Source: Apis mellifera (taxonomy: Eukaryota; Arthropoda; Insecta; Hymenoptera; Apidae). Taken from it: 64,000 nt of DNA. Below, piece by piece: positions 1 through 13,900 of the stretch (its first letter is position 1; each line of letters starts with the position of its first letter). Both the position numbers and the translations under genes were made by a program. The stretch spans positions 2,832,501-2,896,500 of the forward strand of contig NC_037639.1 of NCBI RefSeq assembly GCF_003254395.2, given 5' to 3'. The notes under the pieces are model-generated. The model was given only the letters and a program-made list of their open reading frames with translations, was not told the DNA's origin and did not search any database.

Positions 1-705
1 TCATGGTATTGATGTTTTTCCATTTATTCTAATTTTTTTTTTAAAACACAGGACTTTTTTCCAAAAAATTAATGTATGCATGAAAATCAAAATTTTCCTT
101 TTTAACAATAATGTGTATTATTGTCTATTAATAGGAAAGAAGAATATATAGTAAACATAAATTGTAAATTAATAATATAATTTGCAAGTCATCTTTTTTC
201 TTTTATTTTCTTTTATTATGATAAAATTAATGATAAAATTACAAATATTTAAAAAAATTTCAATTTAATTTTTGTAAATTAAGGGAATTTTTGTTTAAAT
301 AAATAAGATGAGATATATTTGTCGAAAAAAAAATTATCACATGGAAAAAATATTACAATTAACTTAATTAAGATTATATTGTTCAAAGTTTCAAAATGAA
401 AAGAATTGTTTGCATTTGATTTTAAACAAAAAAAAATGAAAATAATGTGCAATTAATTAAAATTTTTTCTTCGTTTGAAAACGAAGTTTGTATATTAAAA
501 TTTTATTTAATAAATTATAATAAATTATAATAATATTATTTATTAAATTTTTTTAAATACATATGTGATAAATTTTTTTACAAACAGTATTTATATTTAT
601 TACATATTTATATTTTATTATATAGTAAAATATATTACATATTGTAAGAAATAATATAATATAATAATATCATAATTTTAATATTATAAAATAATTATTT
701 TATAG
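1..705 (+). other. Probable intron of the diacylglycerol lipase gene
   Basis: This AT-rich stretch has no open frame. It ends in a T-rich tract and an acceptor AG right before the first visible lipase exon, so it is best read as intron. No other feature is seen. Confidence 0.6.
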
Positions 706-3700
706 CTTTGTTAAGCGCTTTAAGTCGTGGAACGGATTTAATTCCTTCGGATGTAATCGCAGGACTTATCTTACTAAGAGTTCAAGAAAAGCGAGAGCGT
801 CATGAATTACGTCGAATAAATTCACTTCCTATTCCAGTACGTACTTCCGGTATGTATTTTATTTTTCTTATTATGATTTTAATTATCAATTTAATTTTAA
901 TTTTATTTTAAAATTTTAAAATTTTAAAATATTATTTATTATTTAAAATTTTAATCTACAAAAATTTATGACATATATATATTTAATTATGTATAGAATA
1001 TTCTATACAAGTTATTCTATACAAATTATGTAAAGAAAAAATTTTATTATTTTATTACTATATCTTGAATATTTGATTTTGAATCAAGTTACGTATCATG
1101 AAAAATCTCAGTTCATATTAATTTTTTGCAGTATTTTTTGAAATATTTATTATATTTATTTTTACTAATATTTTCAGAATCTATTCTATTTCTAGAATGT
1201 AATAATTTTTTCGAAAATATATAATTTACTTAAAAATAGAATATAATATAATGAAAATTCTTAATTTTAGAATATAATATTAAAAGCTATATTTATTTTA
1301 AATATTATAATTTTTCAAATTATTTTTATATTTTTTTCAATAAAAATTTTATATTTTATCACAAATATAAAACTATTCGAATTTGTGAAACTATTCGAAC
1401 TGTACGATTTATTTTAAAAATTCTGAAATAAAATAACTTTCATGATATATATTATATTTTTATATATATTATATTTTTTTATATTTTATAACTATTAATA
1501 TTAGATGTAATTAAATTACATTTTCTTTGGAATTTTAAAGGATTGTATATTCTAATTACATATTGTACAATTGAATGATTTAATGTATTAAAAAAATATA
1601 AATTTTAAATTAAAGATATAAAAACGATTTAAAAATGATGTATAAATTATTATTCTAGATGCAGCTGTAATTTTTAAAAATATGCCAAAATGGATGTCCT
1701 TGGAAAATGCAGTTCACTACATGATGCTTTCAGAGGCCATTTACGGATGGCTATTTATGTTATACTTGCATAAATGTTCTGGATGTTTTAATCTTATGAA
1801 AAATTTGACTTGTTGCGCATGTTTTCGGTATGTGTACAAATTTTATATAACTTAATTGTTATAAAGTATAAATAATATTATAAAATATTTAAAAAAAAAT
1901 ATATCTACTAAAGAATTTAAATATAATTACATTTTTTTGTTGTATATTATATAATACATTTCATAATATAAAAATCACTTCAATTTTTATGTTTTATTGA
2001 TTGATTTCTCAATTTGAAAAATTTTTATGTGTTTGTATATATCTATCACAAAATATAATAAATTTTATTATTGTTTTTTATATTATATTATAATTACAAT
2101 TTTATAATAATTTTTTAAACTATTTATAAATAATTAAATGTCTGAAAGATATATAATGACGTAATAAACATTTATAATCTTCCGTAATGAAAATTTTTAG
2201 ATTTATTTTTATATTAGATTTATAAAAAATATAAAAATATAAAAATATAAAAAGTAAATTATAAAAAGTAAATTGAATAAAATAATGTAATTTTTTAATT
2301 TATAGACTCAATTAATGAAATTAAAATCAATGAAAATTAAAATATCATATAGTAATATTGTAATCCTAGAAAAAATGCAAATTTTTGATTTACAAATTAT
2401 TAATATTATAACTAATTATATATTAATAGCAATTATAATTTAAACGAATAAATCAATTATATACATTGTTTAATTATAGAAGAAAACGTATTCCAATTAA
2501 GGGTGACAATTGTTGCTATTGTTACTTAACTGGAGTGAAATACTTATCAAAATTATCCACTGATAATATTCTATTTGCATCATTTAAAAACAATTTGTGT
2601 GAGGTATTTAAATGATATATTACATGTTTATATGCATAGTTCATATAATTAATAGAAATCTGTATTAAATATTTTCAGATACCATTTTTTGTAATAGCAG
2701 ATGATAAAACGAATAAAATTGTTATAATTTTACGAGGCTCTCTCTCGTTGCGTGATGTAATAACCGATATTACTGCAGATTCTGCTATTTTCGAATGTGA
2801 AGGTGTTCCACCAGGTGCTCAGGTAAATATCGAAGTTAAACATAAAAAATTTTTTTATTTGCATTTATAATATAAGGAAATTTGTATGTTATATTTGTTG
2901 AATTATTCATAAAGATAATAATCAAGGAAATTATAATATTAATTATAATATATATATAATTATATATATATATATATGTATAGGCACATAGAGGCATGAT
3001 ACAAGGAGCTAAAATGATATTGAGGCAGTTAGATAATCACGAAGTTTTAGAACGAGCATTCAATATGTATCCTCATTATGATTTATTGATTACAGGTAAA
3101 TAAAGATGTTAAAAGATAATAAATCTTGAAATTCAATGTCAATATATATTTATATATAAAATATTTCATATTTCATTTTTCCATATTTTTTTTAACATTT
3201 TTGTTATTTTTATTTTTAAATAAAATATTCATTATAATATATTAGATATTCGTTGCATAATGTTGAATTTTTTGTATTTAACGATAATTGAAGATAATTA
3301 AAAATAATAATGAAAATATTATGTATAATATAAAAAATTATTAATTATATTTGATCATTATATTTTTATTTTTTTTTTTATTCTTTTCACATTGTATATT
3401 TTCTATTTGGAAAAATAGCAAACATATAGAATATTTATTTGAATATTTTTAATTTAGTTTTTGTGTAATACATATAAAAAATATTTGACAAACAAGAAAT
3501 GTATGCAACTAATATATTAAAAATACTTATAAGATTTCAAATTTTTTTGAAGTTTTAACGTATTAATTATTTGTATTCGTAATTATTCGTTATAACGAAA
3601 TTTTTAATTTTTTACTTAAATAAAAAAATATAAGAAAAATAATAATAAAAAATTGCATATTATATTTATTGTTATTTTTGAAAATGTACATGTATTTAAT

Positions 3701-6154
3701 GTTGTAATTATTATTTATATATTTATTTATATATTTCAATTTATTTTAATTATGATTCATTTTAATTTGTATATTTCAATATATGTATATCTTCATTATT
3801 TTAAAAAAATATAATTTCTTAAAAATACTTATATATACTTATATATATAAATTATTTATTAAAAAAAATTTTATATTTAAAAAGAAATTATATATATATA
3901 TTGAATTTACGTTTATGTTTTATTGTTAAAGTTTTATGTTTCTTTTAAATATTTTATATAATTTTTTATAAAAATGTTTTATTTTTAGGTCATAGTTTAG
4001 GTGCTGGTATAGGTACACTTTTAGGTTTTTTATTACGTCAACGATATCCATCTTTGAAAGTTTATGCATTTGCTACACCAGGTATATATTTTTTAAATAT
4101 TGTGAAGTTTTATCTATATAATTTATCTTGTAATTTTTTTGTTATAACAATGCTTTAATTAAAAAATAAATATATCCTATTTAGCGGGTTTAGTTTCGAG
4201 AGAACTTGCTAGAATATCGGAAGAATTCATTTTCACAATAGGAGTTGGAGATGATTTTGTGATGAGATTAAGCGTTGATAGCATAGAAAATTTACGAACA
4301 CGTTTACTTATGGTACTTCGTGCTTGTCGATTACCAAAGGTACAATCATCATATTTAAAATATTTCAATTATCAGAACAATTAAGTTTTGTATAGGAAAT
4401 ATCTTATTTTAATTTCACAAAGTATAGATTTTGAAAGTCATACAAGTACCGGTTTACTTATAAAAAAAAAAAAAAATTAATGAAATATTAATATTTATTT
4501 TACTGACATTTATTTATTTAAATTTATTTCAAATATTTTTTTATATCTTCCATATTTTCTAAAATATTTGATAAAATTAAAATCTATTTTATATGTATAT
4601 TATAAAATAATTGTTTTGATTAATTGATTAATCGATTTAATTAAATAATTTTACAATAAGTAACGAAATCTTTGTATTTGAATATATTCAAATATTTTCT
4701 TGATATTAAATATATTAAATATGATATTATTTAAATTTCAATTTTTTTAAATAGAAAATTAAATTATTATAAAATCTTTCATAATTTATTCAAATTCAGA
4801 TATGCATGTTTTATTTCTATTTCCAAAAACGAAATTTGAATTTGAATTTTATTATATATATTTTATTATACATATAAAACATTAGAATGTAAATAAAATT
4901 TAAAAATGATATTTATTTAATTTAATTTATTATAATTTTATAATATTTCTAAATTATCATAATAAAAATATGTCATGCCAATTTTTCAGTATAGAGTAGT
5001 ATTAAATGGACTAGGTTACGTTTTATTTGGTATTCCTGAAAAAGACCTTGAAAAAATGTGGAAATCCAATAGTGTAATAAAAACTATATCAGGAGAATCA
5101 CCTTTACTCAACGATCGAAATATAAATAGACTAGAGGTATATATATTATTTTTTACTAATTTTTTTTAATAAAATTAATTTTTAAAAATTAAAACATAAA
5201 TGTGAAGAAAGTTAAGCAAAACGGAATATTTAAAATTAGATATTTGATTTGTTTTGATAAGTAAATACAGTTTAATATTTTTATTTTTAATTTTAAATTT
5301 TTAATTTAAATTTTAAATTATTTTATTAAAATTTAAATTAAATTTTAATTTAATTTAATTATTAAAATTATATAATATTAATTTAAATTTAATTATTATG
5401 TTGAAAATTTTAATTTTTGAATTTTATCTTATATTATATTAAATCTTGAATTTTTAAAAAAAATATTATAATATTCAAGTATATAATATTCTATAAATGA
5501 ATAATTTAAATATTTATTATATAATATAATATAATATAAATATAATATTGAATTAATTTGATGCTTCTGAAAAATCAAAATTTGAAAATTTTATTAATTT
5601 CAAATATTATTTTAATATATATATTAAAATATATTTTAAATATTTTATTAGACAATGTATATAAAAAAAAATACATAGTATTTTATAATATATATAATAA
5701 AAAAAAAATTTATATTATAGGAAAATAGAATATATGAACCTGATTTTACGAAAAGGAGATTTTCTCAAGTAAGATTATATACAAGTGGTAAAATACTCCA
5801 TATAACTGAACGCAATGTTGATAAATCAGACAGCAAAAAGTATATAAAATTTATTTTATATATATTTTATATGTATTTTATATTTTATTGTATATTTTAT
5901 ATATATATTATGCAAAATTGAGCAATATTTTGAAAATATTTAATAATAAACTAATATGCAATATTTTTTCTTGTAGGAAAAAATTAAAAATAAAAGAAAA
6001 GATATTTGAAATGCGGTGGGCACAACCAGAAGAATTTACAGAATTGATTGTAATGCCACGAATGTTATTGGATCATTTACCAGAAAATGTAGGAAAAGTT
6101 CTTAATAGGCTGGCAGAACAACAAAAAAATCTATCACAAAATATTGATCTTTGA
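706..6154 (+). CDS. DAGLB: sn-1-specific diacylglycerol lipase, beta type (3' part of gene, N-terminus outside window)
   Basis: Ten spliced exons can be followed in frame: 706-849, 1659-1827, 2480-2603, 2679-2822, 2984-3095, 3989-4081, 4185-4339, 4990-5136, 5721-5839 and 5977-6154 (stop TGA). They give about 461 residues. The family hydrolyses diacylglycerol at the sn-1 position to make 2-arachidonoylglycerol at membranes. The nucleophile motif GHSLGAG sits across the junction of the fifth and sixth exons (3092-4008), followed by the class-3 lipase context FATPAGLVSREL. An aspartate in TIGVGDDFVMRL (about 4230-4270) fits the second catalytic residue. A Cys-rich stretch (CSGCFNLMKNLTCCACF) precedes the lipase core. 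The protein ends soon after the catalytic domain, without the long tail of the alpha type, so I favour beta (Drosophila inaE is the alpha-like relative). The first exon shown opens in mid-codon after an acceptor AG at 704-705, so the transmembrane N-terminus must lie upstream. Lipase identity is sure; alpha versus beta is inference. Confidence 0.9.
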
Positions 6155-8740
6155 TCTTTATGATAAAATATGTATGCAATGAAAAACAAATTATACTATT
6201 GTATATTATACTTTTGAAATCATATAATTTTTTATTAATGATTTTTTTATTTTTTTTTTTAGGAAAATATATATATATTTTTATTTTGTAATGATGTTTT
6301 GAATTCTATTATAAAGTAAGAATATTATTATATAAATCTCAGGGTAATGTTAATAATATTTTATAGTAATATAAAAATGAAAATTAAAAATAGTTAAAAT
6401 TGTAAAAAAATAAATAAGTAAATAAATAGATAAGTTTCACAAAGATACTTTCTCTATTATCATTTCTATTATCACTTACTTTCCATAGAAGTCTGTTTTT
6501 ATGCATTGACATTAATTTTATCTTTAATTAAATTTTTTTTCACAATATATTCTTTTTCATAATAAAAATTACTTTTTTTTTATATTTATCTTATATTAAA
6601 ATCCAAATCCAATATTTGTATATATTTGTTAAAAATGATATTCAATATTTGTAATATAGTAATATTAATAATATTAATATAACATTTTATATCTGAAAAA
6701 TTACTAAATTAAAATTATAATTTCATATGTAATATTGATATTTGATTAAAAACTTTTTCCAAAGAATTATATTTCTCATGATATTGTGTCAACAATTTAA
6801 AAATGAATATATAATGCAATGAAATCAAAAAGCAAAGAAATCCAAAATTGATGACAATATTAGTACTGAATACTCGTACAAAAATAAATTAGATATAAAA
6901 ATTGGATAAAAATTTTTTCTTATTTTTCATATTTTTAATAAAATATTAAATAATGAAAATATAATACAATTGTACCTAAGGAAATTATTTTAATTATTTA
7001 TGACATACTACTGGCTTTCAATGTATTTGGTTATTCAATAATAAATAAAATAAAAAGTCATAAAATAAATGTATATACTTTAAATTATATAAAAATAAAA
7101 TAAGAAGCATATTCAATTCTTGGTTAAAAGATTTAAAGCATTAAAACATAAATAGTAATATTTAAATAAACAATCAATATAAACCAATATAAAAGTTCAC
7201 AAATAATACATAATAAGTAATTATAATAAGTAATTATAAACAATGCTTTTAATAATCTGTAACAGATACTTATCTTTATTATAGATATTATTATAGATAT
7301 TCTATTGTCTTGATTTTTAATGAATAGTGTTATGAGCATTGACTTATTTAGTAGCTTTGTAATTGGTTAATATAGCAAAATTCGTCCATTCAAAATTGTG
7401 CAAAAAATTATTGCATAAATTGTGTATTTCTAATATCCAACTTTTATATTAAAAGTTTATATGAAAAATATAAATAATATAAATAATATATAATAAAATA
7501 TAAATAATAAATAAAAAGTAATTTAATATAAAAATTAATAAAATGAGAAAAGATTAAAATTTAATGAAAAAATTTCAAATAGAATTAAATTTAGAAAGAT
7601 TATGAATTAAAAAAAAGCGTCAACATAAAAAATAATTAATTAAATAAAACAAAAATTCAAAAATAAAAAAAGAAATTTAATGTATATATAACGTATATAT
7701 AATATATATTTATAATATACGCGCGCAGCACACATATACATACAGATATATATCATATATATAAATACATTTAGTAAAAATATAGCAATAATAATGTTCA
7801 AATCAAGTCAATATAATCTATCATCAAAATTGTTATAGCAAAATTAAATATTTAATGTATTTGCAAATAAAAAAATTTATATTATTTTTCGATTTAAATA
7901 TCATTACATAAAGAATATATATATATTTAATTGTTTGTTATATTTATTCTTAACTTTGTATAAGTAGTAAAAAAAAGAAAATGAAAATTTAAAAGATTTT
8001 TACAAAATTCAAATCATATTAAATAAATATGTCATAATAATTTTTTTTTATAAAACAATATGTTATATAACAACATATATTATATAAAAATGTTATATTA
8101 TATTAAAAAACTATATATTATATTATATATATAATATATAATATATTTTACTATAGTATAATATATATAAAAATAAAAAAAACTTTTTAAAATTAATACC
8201 AACTTTAGAATATATAAAATTTTTCTTGTTTATTTAATATATTATTGATTAATATTATATATTTATAGTATATTATTATATTTATTTATAGTATAGAATT
8301 TTTAATTGACAATCTAATAATTTGCAAAATATAAAACTATATACAGAGTAATTAAAATTTTTTCTTAATTTTTTTTATATATTTTTTTTAATTTTTCCGT
8401 TACAAGAATTTTATACTTTATATAATTTATTTTGTATTTATGATATATGTAAATAAATATACAATATTAAAAATTTTTTCAATTTAAAAATATAGATTTA
8501 AGAAAGAATTTCATAATATTTATATTTATATTTCAAAAATTTCAAAAATTTTGTGATATATAATTTTGAAATAAATTTTTAAATTTTTATTTTCATATTT
8601 TCATATATTTAAAAATAATCTTATATTTTACTTAAAATGTTTTTTTTATTAGTTTTTTTATTACATTTTTAACAATACTAAAAATTAAAATATTTCAGAA
8701 ATTTTAAATTTATCGATTCATCTATAGTATAAATCGATAA
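6155..8740. other. Intergenic spacer between the lipase and RRN3 genes
   Basis: The lipase 3' UTR lies at the left, with several AATAAA-like words around 6405-6425. The rest is AT-rich with TA/TATA runs (for example 7680-7770, with a short CGCGCG step, and 8095-8165). No frame with coding character, no tRNA-like fold and no transposon frame were recognised. Confidence 0.5.
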
Positions 8741-8744
8741 TGTA

Positions 8745-8925
8745 GAACCTATATTATAAAACTATACATGTTCAATAGCGGTTGTCCGGCCACATGTAAG
8801 AAAGTATATATAGAGATATTAAGAGCTATTTAATCAGTAATATAAATTCAAAATGTAAATAAATATATAAATAACAATTATTAAAAATATTATCGTATTA
8901 AAAAGTTATAAATATAATTTTAAAG
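8745..8925 (+). promoter_or_regulatory. Probable promoter and non-coding first exon of RRN3
   Basis: Composition becomes less AT-rich here (gcggttgtccggccacatg near 8776-8796). A donor taaag/gtaagt follows at 8925/8926. The intron ends in taacag at 9146, immediately before the ATG, so the 5' UTR would be almost entirely in this upstream exon. The transcription start cannot be placed from sequence alone. Confidence 0.4.
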
Positions 8926-9146
8926 GTAAGTAATTATTTAAAAGTTTATTAGTTTATATCATAACCTCTTTATTTATCTTTTTGCACACGTGTGCTTGAC
9001 AGAATTAATAAATATTAGATACATTACAAAATGTATTTTAATTATTTTAATAGTAAATACAAATATACATAATTTTATTGTATTAAAATAAAGTTTTAAA
9101 AAAAATTATTTCAAGTAATAGATATATAATATTATTTTTTTAACAG

Positions 9147-11403
9147 ATGTCAGTTGTATCTTCAAGAGTTAGTAGTGTTTCATCAATTTTAAAAACTCCT
9201 GGAATAAGATCACAACTTATTAGACAATCTAATAGAGTATATTTCAAACTTCCAAAAAATCTTAAAAGTATTATTTACAATTTTGAAATTGGTAATGGAA
9301 CGAAAGATTATGAAGACTTAATATGTACTTTACGAGATTCAAATATAAAGGTATATGTTATTATAATTGTTATTTAAATAGAATAGTTATTATTATATTA
9401 ATTTTATTTAGTTTAAAATATTTTAATATTTCTGATTTGTTTCTATTATTTTTTATTTATATTTTAGGATACAGATTTAATAGAATTTTTATCAAATGTA
9501 AGACAATGTATATCATTACTTAGTCCTATTCATAAAGTATTTGTAGAAACGCTTTTACAAATAAAATGGACAAATCGTTCTTCAGATATGACATCTGCTT
9601 ATAAAGCATTTATTGAAGATTTAATTTGTATGCAAATTCATTATGCAAAAAATGTAATAGACAATTTAGTTGAACAATTTAAACCAGGTATATTTTAAAA
9701 TAATTATAGAAATATAATTATACAAAAAAATTTTAATAAATTTATTTTTAATTAAAAATTTTATTTTATATAGATGAAAATGATAATATTGAATGGAAAA
9801 ATGGAGAATGTAGAGAAGAAGACATTCAAAGGTTGAATCATATACACGATATTCTTCAAAAAATTTTAGAAGTTGTACCAATGTAAGGATTTGTTGACAA
9901 ATAAACATATATAATAATATATGAAATAATATGTTTCATATATGTGAAAAGTAAATAAACTTCAAATAATAATTATTTATATGAAATCTGTTTTAGGTCT
10001 AGTAAAGTTCTACTACAATCTCTTAGAGCAAGATTCCCATATATTATTCATGAAACTCATACACATGAAGTTTATGTATATGCATTAATTCAAATAATAG
10101 AATATGCACCACAATTACGATCTGATATTCTATCTCTAATTATTAATAGGTAAATTATTATCTTTAAATTTTATCAATTTAGAATAAAAACAGTTTATGA
10201 TGAATTATTTCTATTTATAATAGATTGATGGTATTAGATGTAAACATACCACGTTTAGAGTTAGATAATGAAGAAGAAGACTTGATGGATGATAGTAGTG
10301 AGTGTGACAGTACACTTGATACTGAGAACAATATTGAAGAAAATAATATAACAGAAACAGAAAAAATACATCCAATAGCTCATAAATTGGATGTATGCAT
10401 GGAACTGATTCTGAAATACATGCATAACTCTTGTTTTATTAATAAAGTTTTGCAAATAGAATGTTTAAAAAGTCTCTATTTTGACGTGTTACGAATATTC
10501 GAAACAGTAATATTACCTACTCATGCAAGTCAATACGTACAGTATATTATGTTCTATATTTGTAGTTTTAAAGCAGCTGTTATGGAGGCTTTTATAGATT
10601 GGTTATGGCGAAAAGCATCTAATCCTAATGAACCTTCAATTATACGACAATCATCTATAGCTTACATTGCTAGTTTAGTGGTTACAGCAACATTTATTAC
10701 AACTGGGTATATTTTTAATGATATGAAATTTATAATATATAATAATATAACAATATAAATGTTCATATATTTTATATATTTTTTATTTTCATTAGATTAG
10801 TAAAAGCAGTGCAATTTAAAATATCCAAATGGATACATAATTATATCAATATGCAAGATCATTCAAATTATATGGAAGACGAAAATAAAGAACACAATGT
10901 ATTTTATTCTATTTGCCAGGCATTATTTCTTATAATTACTAAAAGACATAATGATTATCCTGATTCAAGAAAGTGTAAGTAAACAATTTATATTAAATGA
11001 TATATATCTTTTCGATATATTTTTTATAAATATTTATACTTTTTATAAATATATTATTTATTTCTTTTCAGATATGTTATATTTACAAGAATTAGATTTA
11101 GCAAAAATTATAACATGTAAATTAAATCCATTAAAAGCTTGCCATCCTGAAATTATGCATAATTTTGCAGAAATTACTAGAATATATCAATTAGCATATT
11201 GTTATACTATAATTGAAAATAATACTCGAAATCAGCTTCCTCTTTTTGATAGTAAAAAAGGAACAACATCTACAATAGAAAATTTTTTTCCATTTAGTTT
11301 TTACACATTACAACGAAGTGGACAAAGAATAATTCCTATATTGCGTGATAATATTAATAATAGTGAGCATAGGACAACTATAAAATATAGGGAAGATATT
11401 TGA
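9147..11403 (+). CDS. RRN3: RNA polymerase I transcription initiation factor RRN3 (TIF-IA)
   Basis: Seven exons keep frame: 9147-9350, 9468-9687, 9774-9882, 9997-10149, 10224-10706, 10796-10974 and 11072-11403, 1680 nt in all, encoding 559 residues. RRN3 bridges RNA polymerase I to the promoter-bound selectivity factor at rDNA and is the growth-regulated step of rRNA synthesis in the nucleolus. Family hallmarks seen are the all-helical repeat character, a central acidic, Ser-rich insert (EEEDLMDDSSECDSTLD, exon 5), the block HASQYVQYIMFYICSFK, the sequence QSSIAYIASLVVTATFI, the VFYSICQALFLIITKR region and the C-terminal FFPFSFYTL block. The start is the first ATG, directly after a good acceptor. 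It is somewhat shorter than the human protein (about 650 residues). In the family the acidic insert is a site of phosphoregulation; here only its composition can be seen. Confidence 0.93.
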
Positions 11404-11441
11404 TAGAATTTAGCAGTTTAACTTGTAATTAATATATTCAC

Positions 11442-11447
11442 AATAAA
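11442..11447 (+). terminator. Poly(A) signal of RRN3
   Basis: AATAAA lies about 40 nt after the RRN3 stop codon; a second AATAAA follows near 11465. Either could serve. Confidence 0.55.
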
Positions 11448-13640
11448 TTAAAATGAAAATACAGAATAAATTAATGTATGCGGAATGAACATACGAATAC
11501 AAAACAGACAAAAATGTATGGTTTCACAAATAATTCGTGTTAATCTTCATAGTAGTCTATAAAATTTAAAATACTTATTCAAATACAATACTCAATACAA
11601 TACAATACAATACAATACAATATAAAAAGTTTGAAACAAATAATATTTTTAAACATTAAACAATCAGTTAAAAATATTAATTTTTCAATCTCTTTTCACT
11701 TCTTTTTATTTATTCTATATCTAATAATTTTATTTAATATATCTTTTCATTCCAATTATTATTCTTCAAAAATAATATTTTATATCAATATGTTAGTTTT
11801 AATTATAATATAAATTATTTTTGCTAAATTAAATTAAATAATTATTATAATAAATTATCAGAACTTTTTTAACTTTTAATATTTTTTTTATATTTGTTTT
11901 GTTTTGTATGTTCAGAAAGTTTTTTTTAAATAAATAATTTCCTTTATTATATTTAATAATGGTAAGTATTTCATTATGGATGAATTAAAAAATTTTGCTT
12001 TTTATTCTTCTAATTAAGTTAATTTAGAGAAATTTCTATATCTTCTGTACAAAATTTTCTATCATCTATATCTTTAATTCAATCAAAATCAATATAAAAT
12101 ATAATTAATTTTTTATTTTATTATAAATTATTCTATAATTCCTTATACTTAGTAAATATTGAAATGTAATAAATATTAGATTTTTTAAAATTTTTTAATT
12201 GGGGAAAAAATTAATGCATTCAAAAAAATATCAAAAGAATTACATTTACTGAATAAAAAACCAGCCAATTTTTAGTATAGTTTATTATATTATATTATAA
12301 TTTTAAAGATTTATAAATATTGGATAAAATGGATTTTTTTTTCCTTTAAATCCTGCCAAATTTCATATATTGTTAATATTTTTATTAAATTCTTATATTC
12401 CTTTTCTCTTTTAATCAAAAATATTTATTTTTTCGATTTAATAAGTATATATCATATATATTTAATAAATATAGCATTATGTTATAATTATATAATTATT
12501 GTATCTGTTTTTAATTATTATTGACTAATAAATTTTTTTGTTCATTTTTGTTTTTCCTGTTCGTTCAAATTTTACTCTTTCACATGTATGCATTATATGC
12601 ATTTAACATCTACTATATGCGTTTTGTGATTTTTTTGGATTTTTTTCAAATTTTAGATTATTTTTGCTATCTTGTATATTTCTTTTATATATTTCCTTTG
12701 AATTTTCTTCCTGGTGATTTTCTGAAATATTTTTAATAAATTTAATGACGTTTCAAATATCGTCTTTTTTTTATTATTATTTTCTTTTTCCAAATTTTAG
12801 ATTCACAATTCATATAACAATAAATTAAAATTAAGAAAAATTATTAAATTTAATGTATACGAAAAAAATATACAAAAACAGAAAAGATAAAATAAATAAT
12901 ATAAGATAATGCAAATAATATAAAAATGCAATTCATATTGCAACCTTCGTTCATAATAGTTTATGAAATTTATGGCGCGTTTATTCAAATCTAATATAAT
13001 ATATGACTGGTTTAATTTTTCAAATTTAATATAGAGTATATTTTAATATATTCTGATTTTATTTGCAATCATATTTTTAAATGAATTAAATATTTATAAA
13101 AATAACAAGTACTGTAAAATAAATAGAATAATTGTAAATAATTTATTAGAATTTTAATTCAATAAAAATATATAATTCACACATAAATTTATTATTGTAT
13201 GTCTTTAAATTTTATATATATGATTAAATTGTAAACATATATATATTTATAATAATTATAATAAATTATAATTTTATTATTTATTAAATTTCTAACTATA
13301 TATATATTTAAATTTTATAATACACATTGTAGATATATTAATTTTTATATAGATTTATAAATTTTATTTTTTAATTTTCTCTCATATAAATAGAAAATTA
13401 ATATATTTATAATATATCTTAATATTTTATATAAAAATGTTAAAGTTTAATATTAAATTATACTAGTATGAATTTATTTAAAAAAATTTAAGCTATTTTT
13501 ATTACAAGAACCTCAGCTATGTTCATTATTAACACTATTCATATGTATGAATTGAGTAAGATTCTAACAATAAAATGTCTATATCATAAATAATAAACAC
13601 AAATATATATTATATTATTATTGTATAAAAACTGTAATTG
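11448..13640. other. Intergenic spacer, no gene seen
   Basis: AT-rich DNA between RRN3 and the SUMO protease promoter. It contains a short (caata)n run at 11592-11622 and a few open frames of 60-70 codons that are hydrophobic, low-complexity and lack splice or start context. Nothing coding is supported. Confidence 0.5.
11592..11622. repeat. (CAATA)n microsatellite
   Basis: About six pentamers of caata type in the spacer after RRN3. Confidence 0.85.
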
Positions 13641-13649
13641 TCATGATAT

Positions 13650-13900
13650 ATCAAATTTCGCGCCATTAGTGTCTTAGAAAACCGGAGCCGGAAATTCTAC
13701 TTCAGTGACGCAGTGGCGTAATCTTTTGCGGTCTATCGGTTGCTTTGCGATTCTTTCACGTAAACGGTAACGTAAAATGGCGAATTGGACGTGTTATTTA
13801 CTTACGCGAAGTATAACGAAATAACTAGATTACAATATAAGGAATATTTGTTACTGCTAAATTTGGAATTGTGTATTTACTTCTTCTTACACAAACGACT
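13650..13900 (+). promoter_or_regulatory. Promoter and non-coding first exon of the SENP6/7-type SUMO protease
   Basis: This is one of the few GC-richer, CpG-containing patches in the window (about 13656-13830). It holds an E2F-like word TTTCGCGCC (13656-13664), an ETS-like CCGGAAA near 13687, a CRE-like GTGACGCA near 13705 and an AAATGGCG word near 13777. A donor ACT/GTAAGT sits at 13900/13901. The next exon begins after an AG at 16304 or 16318 and carries the start codon at 16450, so this upstream exon is 5' UTR. The motifs are by eye; use of any site is inference. Confidence 0.5.

Noticed and set aside
2941..2985. TA-rich run as a transposon end
   Set aside because: It is a simple TA stretch acting as the polypyrimidine-poor region before a lipase acceptor; no terminal repeats or transposase frame are nearby.
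4177..4368. 63-codon minus-strand open frame
   Set aside because: It is antisense to diacylglycerol lipase exon 4185-4339.
7133..7339. Hydrophobic 68-codon frame, candidate small membrane protein
   Set aside because: Ile/Leu/Tyr bias is what AT-rich non-coding DNA gives. There is no homology that I recognise, no start context and no splice support; similar frames at 9666, 11631, 12521, 12803 and 14514 were rejected for the same reason.
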